Positions 35,698 to 44,002 of a DNA stretch of 64,000 nucleotides are shown piece after piece; position 1 is the first letter of the stretch; each line of letters starts with the position of its first letter. Source of the stretch: DAIDKA01 sp036521075 (GTDB lineage: Bacteria > Pseudomonadota > Gammaproteobacteria > Steroidobacterales > Steroidobacteraceae); the NCBI GenBank assembly GCA_036521075.1, contig DATDIL010000187.1:62001-126000 (forward strand). Direction: 5' to 3'. The position numbers were made by a program, and so were the translations under genes. Under the pieces are notes generated by a model. The model was not told the DNA's origin. It did no database searches and worked only from the letters and a program-made list of their open reading frames with translations.

Positions 35698-36789
35698 ATG
35701 AGTCTGGGTCAGCTATCGATTCAGAATCTGCGTTGCCTGCGCCAGGCTGAACTGGACCTGCATCCCGGCCGTAACCTCATCGTGGGCGCAAATGGGTCGG
35801 GCAAGACCTCACTGCTCGAGGGCATCTTCTTGCTGGGTCGTGGCCGGTCCTTTCGTACGCGAAACTCGGAGCGCCTGATTGCCCACGGCGAGTCGAGGTT
35901 GGTCGTGTTTGGCCGCACGATGCCACCGGAAGATCCGGGCATTCCAACAGCACTGGGCATCCAGGTGACCCGGGGGGAGCCAACGGTGGCGAAGATCCAG
36001 GGGGAGTTCGCCCCGACCCTCGCGGCGCTCTCGCAGGCGCTGCCCGTTCAGGTCATCGACCCAGGTGTCCATAAGCTGGTCGAGGACAGTGCTTTTCGCC
36101 GGCGACGCTGGATGGATTGGACGACGTTCCACGTGGAACATGGATTCGTGGAAGTGTGGGCCAGCTACACCCGGGCCTTGAAGCAGCGCAATGCGGTTCT
36201 TAAGCAGCTGCAATCCGCTGGTGCGGGGGCGATTCAGCAATTGGCGGCCTGGGACGCGGAACTCGCCCGGTGGGGCGAGCCGCTGGCGCAATCACGGCGC
36301 CAGACCATGGAGCGCCTGCAGCCCCACTGGCGCCAGACAGTCGGGGCACTGGCAGGCCTGAATCTCGAGCTGGTGTATTTTCAGGGTTGGGCGCGCGACG
36401 TGAGCCTGCTTGAAGCGCTTGAGCACTCCCGCGAGCGCGATCTGGTCCGCGGCAGCACCCACGCGGGGCCCCATCGCAGCGATGTATTGCTGAAGCTTGA
36501 CGCCAAGCTGGCTCGCGACACGCTGTCGCGGGGTCAACAAAAGCTCGTTGCCGTGTCGATGATTCTCGCGCAGCTACAGCTGCTGGCCAACGTCCTTCCG
36601 GCGCCCCCCACCTTACTGCTGGATGATCCCGCGGCCGAATTGGACCCGGAGCGCCTGACGCGCTTCATCGACCAGGTGGCCCCGCTGCATTGTCAATTGA
36701 TTCTGACCTCGTTGGCTCCCGGGAGGCAGCCGTTTGGGCAGGCGGACAGGATGTTCCACGTGGAACAAGGCCGGGTAGTGCAGGCATAA
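35698..36789 (+). CDS. recF: DNA replication and repair protein RecF
   Basis: SMC-like ATPase that loads RecA at single-stranded gaps. It has 363 residues: Walker A VGANGSGKTSLLEGI (about residues 29-43), the signature region LSRGQQKLVAVSMILAQLQL and Walker B LLLDDPAAELD. Length is normal. Two parS sites lie inside its coding sequence (36125-36140 and 36752-36767) and one just upstream. Confidence 0.97.
   Translation: MSLGQLSIQNLRCLRQAELDLHPGRNLIVGANGSGKTSLLEGIFLLGRGRSFRTRNSERLIAHGESRLVVFGRTMPPEDPGIPTALGIQVTRGEPTVAKIQGEFAPTLAALSQALPVQVIDPGVHKLVEDSAFRRRRWMDWTTFHVEHGFVEVWASYTRALKQRNAVLKQLQSAGAGAIQQLAAWDAELARWGEPLAQSRRQTMERLQPHWRQTVGALAGLNLELVYFQGWARDVSLLEALEHSRERDLVRGSTHAGPHRSDVLLKLDAKLARDTLSRGQQKLVAVSMILAQLQLLANVLPAPPTLLLDDPAAELDPERLTRFIDQVAPLHCQLILTSLAPGRQPFGQADRMFHVEQGRVVQA
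36125..36140. promoter_or_regulatory. parS site 2 inside recF
   Basis: CGTTCCACGTGGAACA carries the full 14-base palindrome GTTCCACGTGGAAC with one mismatch to the 16-base consensus. It lies within recF, where it is read as TTFHVEHG, so the codons must satisfy both protein and ParB recognition. Confidence 0.9.
36752..36767. promoter_or_regulatory. parS site 3 near the recF 3' end
   Basis: TGTTCCACGTGGAACA is an exact match to the 16-base parS consensus. It is located in the last 13 codons of recF (read as MFHVEQG). Together with sites 1 and 2 it makes three ParB sites in about 1.1 kb beside the origin. Confidence 0.95.
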
Positions 36790-37032
36790 CCGCGTAGGCC
36801 ACCTAGGATGTTGCTGCTAACGAGCGCCGAAATGAGCCGATCCGTAGCGATATTTAGCCAAAAAAGACATCAAAGTGCCAAGATCTCCAGCGTGGGCGGT
36901 CGAGGCGACTCAACGGGCCTTGGCGCGACCACGACGGCGGCGCGGGATGAAGCCCGGTAGAGCCCTAAAAAACATAGATCAAACAATGCCTTATGCTTCG
37001 GTTTATACATGGATCGCGAGGCAGCGGGCGGC

Positions 37033-37038
37033 TATAAT
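37033..37038 (+). promoter_or_regulatory. Predicted -10 element of gyrB promoter
   Basis: TATAAT at 37033-37038 is a perfect -10 hexamer 26 bases before the gyrB ATG; no good -35 is seen at 17 bases spacing. The gap from 36790 to 37064 otherwise contains no gene I can support. gyrB promoters are often sensitive to supercoiling, and a poor -35 is compatible with that, but this is inference. Confidence 0.55.
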
Positions 37039-37064
37039 GGGCGGTCATCCAAACGAGTTCCGGC

Positions 37065-39482
37065 ATGCCGCAAAACGACGTCTACGATTCCAGCAAAATC
37101 AAAGTCTTGAAGGGCCTGGATGCGGTGCGTAAGCGCCCGGGGATGTACATCGGAGACACGGATGACGGCAGCGGCCTGCATCACATGGTCTTCGAAGTCG
37201 TCGACAATTCTATCGATGAGGCCCTAGCGGGTTATTGCGACCGAGTCCTGGTCACCATCCACGCCAACGAAAGCGTCACGGTTTCGGACAACGGTCGCGG
37301 CATTCCGGTAGACATCCACCCCGAAGAGGGCGTCTCGGCGGCCGAAGTCATTATGACCGTGCTGCACTCGGGTGGAAAGTTCGATGACACCTCCTACAAG
37401 GTCTCCGGCGGGCTGCATGGGGTTGGCGTGTCGGTCGTGAATGCCCTGTCGGACTACCTGCTGCTGACCGTGTGCCGCGATGGGCTGATGCACCAGCAGG
37501 AATACCACCTCGGGGACCCCGTGGCGCCGATGAAGATCGTCGGCCCGACCACGGAGCGCGGCACGACCATCCGCTTCAAACCCAGCTCGCAGATTTTCAC
37601 GAACATCCAGTTCAATTTCGACATCCTCGCCAAGCGCCTGCGCGAACTGTCGTTCCTGAACTCCGGCGTGCGCATCGAGTTCTGCGACGAGCGCGAGACG
37701 CGCGCGGAAACCTTCCAGCACGAAGGTGGCCTGCAGGCCTTCGTCAAGTATCTGAACCGCACGCGCACGCCGGTGCACGACTCGGTGTTCTGGTTCCGCA
37801 ATCAGTACGGACCGGTGTGCGTGGAGGTCGCGATCCAATGGAACGACTCCTACCAGGAGAGCATGTATTGCTACACGAACAATATTCCGCAGAAGGACGG
37901 CGGCACGCACCTGGCGGGCTTCCGCAGCGCGCTCACGCGCACGCTGAACGACTACATCGAAAAGGAACTCTCCGCGAAGAAGGACAAGCTCGATACCACC
38001 GGCGATGATTCGCGTGAAGGTCTTACCGCCATTCTGTCGGTGAAGCTGCCGGACCCGAAATTCTCTTCCCAGACCAAGGACAAACTGGTCTCAAGCGAAG
38101 TAAAGGGAATCGTGGAGTCCGCCCTGAACCAGAAGCTCGGCGAGTTTCTGCTCGAACATCCGCAGGAAGCACGCCTGATCGTCAACAAGATCATCGAAGC
38201 CGCGCGCGCCCGTGAAGCGGCGCGCAAGGCTCGGGAAATGACTCGCCGCAAAGGCGCCCTCGATATTGCCGGCCTGCCCGGCAAGCTTGCCGACTGCCAG
38301 GAAAAGGATCCGGCGCTCTCGGAGATTTTCATCGTCGAGGGCGACTCGGCGGGTGGCTCGGCCAAGCAGGGACGCGATCGGCGCACGCAGGCCATCCTGC
38401 CTCTGAAGGGCAAGATCCTGAACGTCGAGCGGGCCCGCTTCGACAAGATGCTCGGTTCAGCCGAGGTCGGCACGCTGATCACGGCGTTGGGCTGCGGCAT
38501 CGGCCGCGATGATTTCGACATCAACAAGCTGCGCTATCACCGCATCATCATCATGACGGATGCCGACGTCGACGGCAGTCATATCCGCACCCTGCTGCTG
38601 ACCTTCTTCTACCGGCAGATCCCGATGCTCATCGAGAACGGCCACGTCTACATCGCGCAGCCGCCGCTGTACAAACTCAAGCGCGGTAAACAGGAACAGT
38701 ACGTCAAGGATGAAGCGGAGTTGACCGCGCTGCTGCTCAGCGCCGCGCTCGACGATGCCGGCCTGTACGTGAATTCCACGGCGCCGCCGCTGCGCGGTCC
38801 GGGCCTCGAGCAGCTGGCCCGCAAGTACACGGAAGTGCAGGCCATCATCAAGCGCTGGTCACGCCGCTACGACGACCGGCTGCTGGACCAGTTGATCTAC
38901 ATGCCCGAAGTGAAGTCGGCGGATTTCGATCGCATCGACTGGCTGCGTGAGTGGGCACGCGAGCTCGATCAGCGCCTCAATGGTCTCGATGATGGCACGC
39001 GCAGCTTCACGATCGAGGTGCAGGCCGCCTCCGACAGCCATGCGACCCGCATCGTGGTCAACAAGAATCAGCACGGCACGGCGACGCACAAGAACCTGCC
39101 GCGCGAGTTCTTCGAGTCCGCCGAGTATCAGCGGATCGCGGACCTTGGCCGCACGCTCTCGGGCTTCATCGGCGAGGGCGCCTACGTCACACGTGAGAAC
39201 GATCGCCACGAAATCGGCAGCTTCAAGGACGCCATGAGGTGGCTGTTCGAGCAGGCGCGCCGCAAGCAGAGCATCCAGCGCTACAAGGGGCTGGGTGAAA
39301 TGAATCCTGACCAGCTTTGGGAGACGACCATCAACCCTGAGACGCGACGCCTGCTGCAGGTGCGCATCGAGGATGCCGTCGCAGCCGATGACATCTTCAC
39401 CACGCTGATGGGCGATCAGGTCGAACCGCGTCGGGAATTCATCGAGAAGAACGCCCTATCGGTCATGAACCTGGATATCTAA
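37065..39482 (+). CDS. gyrB: DNA gyrase subunit B
   Basis: ATPase subunit of DNA gyrase. It has 805 residues, the length of the gammaproteobacterial form with its insert in the TOPRIM region. The GHKL ATPase starts VLKGLDAVRKRPGMYIGDT and has DNGRGIPVD and the GGLHGVGVSVVNALS lid. TOPRIM motifs are EIFIVEGDSAGGSAKQGRDR and IIIMTDADVDGSHIRTLLLT. The C-terminal tail is QRYKGLGEMNPDQLWETT. Start ATG reads MPQNDVYDSSKI. Confidence 0.98.
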   Translation: MPQNDVYDSSKIKVLKGLDAVRKRPGMYIGDTDDGSGLHHMVFEVVDNSIDEALAGYCDRVLVTIHANESVTVSDNGRGIPVDIHPEEGVSAAEVIMTVLHSGGKFDDTSYKVSGGLHGVGVSVVNALSDYLLLTVCRDGLMHQQEYHLGDPVAPMKIVGPTTERGTTIRFKPSSQIFTNIQFNFDILAKRLRELSFLNSGVRIEFCDERETRAETFQHEGGLQAFVKYLNRTRTPVHDSVFWFRNQYGPVCVEVAIQWNDSYQESMYCYTNNIPQKDGGTHLAGFRSALTRTLNDYIEKELSAKKDKLDTTGDDSREGLTAILSVKLPDPKFSSQTKDKLVSSEVKGIVESALNQKLGEFLLEHPQEARLIVNKIIEAARAREAARKAREMTRRKGALDIAGLPGKLADCQEKDPALSEIFIVEGDSAGGSAKQGRDRRTQAILPLKGKILNVERARFDKMLGSAEVGTLITALGCGIGRDDFDINKLRYHRIIIMTDADVDGSHIRTLLLTFFYRQIPMLIENGHVYIAQPPLYKLKRGKQEQYVKDEAELTALLLSAALDDAGLYVNSTAPPLRGPGLEQLARKYTEVQAIIKRWSRRYDDRLLDQLIYMPEVKSADFDRIDWLREWARELDQRLNGLDDGTRSFTIEVQAASDSHATRIVVNKNQHGTATHKNLPREFFESAEYQRIADLGRTLSGFIGEGAYVTRENDRHEIGSFKDAMRWLFEQARRKQSIQRYKGLGEMNPDQLWETTINPETRRLLQVRIEDAVAADDIFTTLMGDQVEPRREFIEKNALSVMNLDI

Positions 39483-39485
39483 CAA

Positions 39486-39707
39486 ATGAACCCAATCAAA
39501 GTCATTGCGCTGATCCTGATCATCGGGGGCGTCCTCGGCCTCGCCTACGGCGGCTTCTCTTATTCGCGCACTTCCACGGTGGCCCAGGTCGGGCCTATTT
39601 CCATCAACGCCGAACACCAGCACACCGTGAACGTGCCGGTGTGGGCGGGCGTCGGCGGCATCGTCGTCGGCGTACTGTTGCTTGTACTCGGCGGCAAGCG
39701 CGGATGA
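39486..39707 (+). CDS. Small two-helix membrane protein, DUF3185-like
   Basis: A 73-residue protein starting three bases after gyrB. Two hydrophobic helices (about residues 5-24 and 51-69) flank a short hydrophilic loop (SRTSTVAQVGPISINAEHQH). The C-terminal LLLVLGGKRG and overall size resemble DUF3185 proteins. Function unknown. Its stop overlaps the start of a broken short-chain-dehydrogenase fragment, suggesting that a functional downstream gene was once coupled to it. Confidence 0.7.
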   Translation: MNPIKVIALILIIGGVLGLAYGGFSYSRTSTVAQVGPISINAEHQHTVNVPVWAGVGGIVVGVLLLVLGGKRG

Positions 39708-39808
39708 AAATTGCGCTGGTCACGGGCGCGAGCGGCGTCCTTGCTCTGCGACGAGAATCGCTGGATAACCGCGCAGCGAATCGCAATATCAGGCGGCTGT
39801 TTGTTTGA
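39704..39808 (+). pseudogene. N-terminal remnant of a short-chain dehydrogenase
   Basis: The frame starts MKIALVTGASGV, the typical first strand and nucleotide-binding turn of a short-chain dehydrogenase, and then loses all similarity, stopping after 34 codons. It overlaps the stop of the preceding small gene by ATGA, as a real gene would. The following 107 bases to 39915 hold no gene. The rest of this dehydrogenase is not nearby in phase; the fragment at 40.76 kb may or may not come from the same gene. Confidence 0.55.
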
Positions 39809-39915
39809 AGTTCCATCAACCGTCAGACCTCACTGACGTCCGATCGGGCCGCGCACCGAATCCGTGGCCCGGCAAACTCCTGTGATAATTCTGGCCACCC
39901 TTACCAGGAGCCGTC

Positions 39916-40425
39916 ATGAAACGTCAGTTATTGATTCTAGCGTGCGCCATACCATGGGTCGCCTATGGCGCCTACGCCGCGGAAACCCCGGACTCGAGTT
40001 TCTACAAGCATGCGGCCGAAGCGGGCCTGGCGGAGGTCAGTGATGCGACGCTGGCTCAGCAAAGTGCCACCGATCCGCAGCTGAAGGACTTCGCGGCCAT
40101 GATGATCAAGGATCACACGGCGGCGAATGACAAGTTGTCTGCTCTGGCCGGCACCAAGAATATCACCTTGCCGACCAGCGCGAGCGTGAGCGAGATGGCA
40201 ACGCACGAGAAGTTGAAGCTGGAGTCGGGGACGACCTTCGACAAGTCCTACATCAAGGGGCAGATCAGCGCGCATCGGGGCGCCATCAGGCTGCTGCGCA
40301 AGGAGATCGCCACCGGCAAGGATCAGGATGCCAAGGATTTTGCGAAGTCCATCCTGCCCACCGTTCAAGGACACCTGAAGGCGATCGACAAGATCGCCAC
40401 CGCCGATGGCGTCTCGACGAAATAA
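39916..40425 (+). CDS. Exported DUF4142 protein
   Basis: A 169-residue secreted protein with signal peptide MKRQLLILACAIPWVAYGAY. The mature part is all-helical, with the DUF4142 pattern FYKHAAEAGLAEVSDATLAQ, LKDFAAMMIKDHTAANDKL and FDKSYIKGQISAHRGAIRLL. These ferritin-like four-helix proteins are widespread in soil bacteria and often stress-induced; no catalytic function is established. An AGGAG sequence precedes the ATG. Confidence 0.85.
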   Translation: MKRQLLILACAIPWVAYGAYAAETPDSSFYKHAAEAGLAEVSDATLAQQSATDPQLKDFAAMMIKDHTAANDKLSALAGTKNITLPTSASVSEMATHEKLKLESGTTFDKSYIKGQISAHRGAIRLLRKEIATGKDQDAKDFAKSILPTVQGHLKAIDKIATADGVSTK

Positions 40426-40441
40426 CCCTCACCGGTGGCCA

Positions 40442-40494
40442 AGCTGAGGACGAGGACCGACCCGGCGTGAGGGGGTCCTCGTCTGTCTTCAGCT
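40442..40494. terminator. Long hairpin after DUF4142 gene, probable terminator
   Basis: GACGAGGACC (40449-40458) pairs perfectly with GGTCCTCGTC (40474-40483). An outer AGCTGA (40442-40447) pairs with TCAGCT (40489-40494). The stem is strong but has no downstream T-run, so it may be a terminator that works in both directions or an mRNA-stabilising hairpin. Confidence 0.5.
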
Positions 40495-40549
40495 GGGCCG
40501 GTCTGATGGGCAACTCCGCAATTCAACCTACGTGAGGGGTGAAGTCACC

Positions 40550-40741
40550 ATGGGAAGTCAGCACCAGAACGAATCCAAGTCGTCCCCGAAGGAAGGCCAG
40601 AAGAGTGGCCAGCAGGCACAGCAGCGCAGCGACGACCATACCAACTCCGCGCGGGCCGGCGAACCTCCGAGCCGTTCCGACGACAGCGCGCAGGGTGGTC
40701 AGAAGCCGCAGCACGGCCAGCAGTCCAACTCCAGCAAGTAA
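40550..40741 (+). CDS. Small disordered hydrophilic protein
   Basis: A 63-residue protein, MGSQHQNESKSSPKEGQK to GQKPQHGQQSNSSK, almost entirely Gln, Ser, Lys, Gly, Asp and Pro with no hydrophobic core. A GAGGGGTGA sequence about ten bases upstream supports the ATG. Its composition resembles bacterial hydrophilin or general-stress proteins. It is followed by a truncated dehydrogenase. Function unknown; a desiccation or osmotic role is inference from composition. Confidence 0.65.
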   Translation: MGSQHQNESKSSPKEGQKSGQQAQQRSDDHTNSARAGEPPSRSDDSAQGGQKPQHGQQSNSSK

Positions 40742-40757
40742 CTCGATAAGCGGGGCC

Positions 40758-41225
40758 GTGGCACGCGACATCCAGGACGAGATCTTTTGTACGGGTCTGG
40801 TCAATTCTGCGGTGGCGCAGCTGGGTGGCCTGGACATCCTGGTGAACAACGCGGCACGCCGGACGGCCCAGGACTCGGTCTTTGACATCACGACGGAGCA
40901 GCTTGACGCCACCTACAAGACGAATGTCTATGCCATGTTCTGGATCACGAAGACGGCCCTCAAGTACATGACGGCCGGCGCGGCCATCATCAATACCACC
41001 TCCAGCAGCGCCTACGACCCATCGCAAGACTTGTTGGACTACGCCTCGACGAAAGCGGCCATCGCGATCTTCACCAAGGGATTGGCGAAGCAGGTCGCGT
41101 CCAAGGAAATTCGCGTGAACGCGGTCGCGCCGGGGCCGATCTGGACGCCATTGCAGCTGTGCCGCGGCCAGAGTCCCGCAAAGCCGGCCCAGTTCGGCGC
41201 CGCGGGCGGTAGCGGCGGTCCGTGA
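40758..41225 (+). pseudogene. Short-chain dehydrogenase fragment
   Basis: The frame encodes the central part of an SDR: FCTGLVNSAVAQLGGLDILV, NNAA, TNVYAMFWITK, the catalytic YASTK (YxxxK) and IRVNAVAPGPIWTPLQ. The N-terminal nucleotide-binding GxxxGxG region is missing, and the C-terminal 40 or so residues are replaced by an unrelated tail after the KPAQFGA segment. A GTG at 40758 could start translation, but the product would lack the cofactor site. The closest family is the glucose-1-dehydrogenase/YdaD-like stress SDRs. Confidence 0.75.
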
Positions 41226-41322
41226 AGCGGTAGGAGAAATCCTAGGTTGCCGAGGCATCGCCATGCATGGCTGCACGCCGCAGCACATTGCTATCGTGGT
41301 CGCCACTGGAGAGCCGCCTATC

Positions 41323-42153
41323 ATGCACATTCGATTTGGCTACGAACTGATTTATTCGACCCCCGTGCCGACACACATGATCCTGATGCTGCACACCCAA
41401 CTGGGGCGTGGCCAGAAGTATGTCGTCGTTGATGACATGCAACTGAGCCGTTCGATAGTCCCGAACTACTACACCGACGGCTTTGGCAACACCTGCACTC
41501 GCCTGGAATTGCCCAGCGGCCCGACCCGCATCACGGCCGATGGGCTGATCGAAGAGTCGGGCCTTCCCGAACCGGCTGCACCGAACGCTCGCGAGCATCC
41601 CCTGCGGGAGCTGCCATTCGAAGTGATCCAGTTCCTGCTCAGCAGTCGCTATTGCGATACGGAGGGATTGATGGCCGAGGCCTGGCGCCTGTTCGGCCAC
41701 CTGCAGGCGGGATGGACCCGCGTGCAAGCCATCTGCGACTTCGTGAACGGGTACGTCACGTTCGACTATCGGCAGGCGCGACCGACGCGCACGGCCTCCG
41801 AGACGTTTGTTGAACGCCAGGGGGTGTGCCGCGACTTCGCACACCTCGCCATCGCACTGTGTCGCTGCCTGAATATTCCGGCGCGCTACTGCACCGGCTA
41901 TCTGGGCGATATCGGCGTTCCGGCTGCGGATGCGCCAATGGATTTCGCCGGCTGCATGGAAGTGTACCTGGGGGGCCAGTGGCATCTCTTCGACCCGCGC
42001 AACAACGCGCGCCGCATCGGTCGGATCATTATCGCGCGCGGCCGCGATGCGGGCGATGTGGCGATCAGCACCGCATTTGGACCAGCCTGCCTGCAACTTT
42101 TCAAGGTTTGGACCGATGAGGCTGACAGCACGGAGCTGAGAAAGGTAGGCTAG
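41323..42153 (+). CDS. Transglutaminase-like cysteine-protease-fold protein
   Basis: A 276-residue protein with an N-terminal beta domain (FGYELIYSTPVPTHMILML) and a transglutaminase-like core. The nucleophile is Cys169 in RQGVCRDFAHLAIALCRCL, and the Asp lies in HLFDPRNNARRIGR (about residue 224). The position that normally holds the catalytic His (DFHAWxEVYL) reads DFAGCMEVYL, so His appears to be absent, although some relatives vary here. The ATG is preceded by GGAGA. Possible role: cytoplasmic peptide or amide hydrolysis, unproven. Confidence 0.8.
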   Translation: MHIRFGYELIYSTPVPTHMILMLHTQLGRGQKYVVVDDMQLSRSIVPNYYTDGFGNTCTRLELPSGPTRITADGLIEESGLPEPAAPNAREHPLRELPFEVIQFLLSSRYCDTEGLMAEAWRLFGHLQAGWTRVQAICDFVNGYVTFDYRQARPTRTASETFVERQGVCRDFAHLAIALCRCLNIPARYCTGYLGDIGVPAADAPMDFAGCMEVYLGGQWHLFDPRNNARRIGRIIIARGRDAGDVAISTAFGPACLQLFKVWTDEADSTELRKVG

Positions 42154-42197
42154 TGGGCGTTGCGGGCCCGCGGCTCAAGCCGCATAGGATTTGCGTC

Positions 42198-42857
42198 ATG
42201 TCCACCCTCACAACGGCACCGCTCGCGCCGCTGCTCTCACGGCTGATCGCGGACGCCGCGGCCAGTACCGAGAAACTGCGACAGGAGCGGGCGAAGGCCG
42301 CGCCCGACGCCAGCTCGCTCGGGCCGAAGTCCGGTGACTACCGTGCGTACTACTCGCAGATGAAGGAATACCACCTCGCGGTCTCCCCGCAGACCGGAAC
42401 CCTGCTGTACATGCTGGCGCGCAGCGGCGCGGCCCGCGCGGTGGTTGAATTCGGGACGTCCTTTGGCATTTCCACGCTGCATATCGCAGCGGCGCTCAAG
42501 GACAATGGCGGTGGCCGACTGATCACCACCGAATTCGAACCCACAAAGATCACCCACGCCCGGAACAATCTGCGGGCCGCGAACCTTCAGGAGTTCGTTG
42601 AGATTCGCGAGGGCGATGCACTCGAGACACTGGCACGGGACATCCCGCCGATCGACCTGGTGTTGCTGGACGGCGCCAAGCCGCTATATCTGAAGGTGCT
42701 GAATCTGCTCGAGCCGCACCTGCGAACCGGCGCCATGCTGGTGGCCGACAATGCGGACTGGTGCCCGGAGTATCTCGCGCGGGTGCGCGCGCCCGCCAAT
42801 GGCTACCTGTCGGTGCCCTTCGGAGGCGATGTCGAGCTGTCGATGCGCACTACCTGA
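42198..42857 (+). CDS. Class I SAM-dependent O-methyltransferase
   Basis: A 219-residue protein of the cation-dependent O-methyltransferase family 3 type. VVEFGTSFGISTLHIAAAL is motif I for SAM binding, and LVLLDGAKPLYLKVLNLLEP is the metal-site and motif II region (caffeoyl-CoA or catechol O-methyltransferase-like). TGTLLYMLARSGAARAVVEF is the usual lead-in. Substrate unknown. The ATG is chosen because the frame upstream overlaps the preceding stop without homology. Confidence 0.82.
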   Translation: MSTLTTAPLAPLLSRLIADAAASTEKLRQERAKAAPDASSLGPKSGDYRAYYSQMKEYHLAVSPQTGTLLYMLARSGAARAVVEFGTSFGISTLHIAAALKDNGGGRLITTEFEPTKITHARNNLRAANLQEFVEIREGDALETLARDIPPIDLVLLDGAKPLYLKVLNLLEPHLRTGAMLVADNADWCPEYLARVRAPANGYLSVPFGGDVELSMRTT

Positions 42858-42884
42858 AGCGCCCCGCGACCCCTCGCGAGTCCC

Positions 42885-43910
42885 TCAAGCCGTATATTCC
42901 CGACGCAGAATCTTGGCGCCCTCCACCAGAGCCTGCATCTTGCCGAAGGCCACCTCATGCGGCAGATACTTCATGCCGCAATCGGGTGCGACGATGACCT
43001 TGTCGGCGGGCATATGCTGCAGGGCGCGCCGGATGCGCGCCGCGACGGTCTCGGCGGTCTCGATCTTCATGTCCGACAAGTCGATCGCACCGACCATGAC
43101 GTACTTGCCGGGCAGGCTCTCCAGCACCGCACAGTCCAGGTTGGATTGGGCCGTTTCGATGGATATCTGATTGCAGCGACACTCGGCCATTTCCGAGAGG
43201 AACGAGTAGCCCGTGGGACGTGCGTGAATGATCGCGGCATACCCGAAGCAGATGTGGACGGTGGTGGTCCCGGTCACGCCCTCAAGGGCGCGATTCAAGG
43301 CGCGCAGGCCGTATTGGCGGGCCTTCTCGGGCCGCGCCTGCAGATAGGGCTCGTCGATCTGCACGATGTCGGCGCCGGCCGCGAACAGATCCTTGATTTC
43401 TTCATTGACGGCGCCCGCATAATCCATCGCGGCGTCTTCGTCATGGGCGTAGAAGTCATTCTGCGCCTGCTGCGCCATGGTGAAGGGGCCGGGGACCGTG
43501 ATCTTGACGCGCCTGCTCGTGTGGCGTTGCAGGAATTTCAGATCCTCGACCTGGACCGAGTGCATGCGGCGAATCTTACCGACGATGCGCGGCACGGGAT
43601 TGGGGTGACCGGAGCGGTCCAGCGCCGTCCCCGGATTCTCCAGGTCCACGCCTTCCAGCGCAGTCGCGAAGCGATTCGAATAGCTCTCCCGGCGGATTTC
43701 GCCATCCGAAATAATGTCGATCCCGGCCTGCTCCTGGGCGCGGATCGCGAGGAGGGTCGCATCGTCCTGCGCCTGCGCGAGGTACTCCGCCGGCACGCGC
43801 CATAGCGACTGCATTCTCACCCGCGGCGGGAAGCGGCCCGCCAGTTTGGCCCGGTCGATCAGCCAGTCGGGCTGCGGATAACTGCCTACCAGAGTCGTCG
43901 GAAAGAGCAT
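42885..43910 (-). CDS. Stand-alone MetE-like catalytic domain (core-MetE type)
   Basis: A 341-residue TIM-barrel protein of the MetE/UROD superfamily. It keeps the zinc site of cobalamin-independent methionine synthase: His and Cys in VHICFGY, Glu in ISIETAQS and Cys in PDCGMKYLP. It begins TTLVGSYPQP. MetE normally has about 750 residues with a duplicated N-terminal half; here only the catalytic half exists. Core-MetE proteins of this size are known to make methionine from a corrinoid or other methyl donor. A xenobiotic demethylase role is also possible. Confidence 0.8.
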   Translation of the reverse strand: MLFPTTLVGSYPQPDWLIDRAKLAGRFPPRVRMQSLWRVPAEYLAQAQDDATLLAIRAQEQAGIDIISDGEIRRESYSNRFATALEGVDLENPGTALDRSGHPNPVPRIVGKIRRMHSVQVEDLKFLQRHTSRRVKITVPGPFTMAQQAQNDFYAHDEDAAMDYAGAVNEEIKDLFAAGADIVQIDEPYLQARPEKARQYGLRALNRALEGVTGTTTVHICFGYAAIIHARPTGYSFLSEMAECRCNQISIETAQSNLDCAVLESLPGKYVMVGAIDLSDMKIETAETVAARIRRALQHMPADKVIVAPDCGMKYLPHEVAFGKMQALVEGAKILRREYTA

Positions 43911-44002
43911 GGGACATCCCCTCTATTGGCGCGCCCGCTAGTGTACCCCACCATGGCGTTCGCAATTCCGTGGCGCCAGGGCGGATAATCGTCCCCGCAC
44001 AC

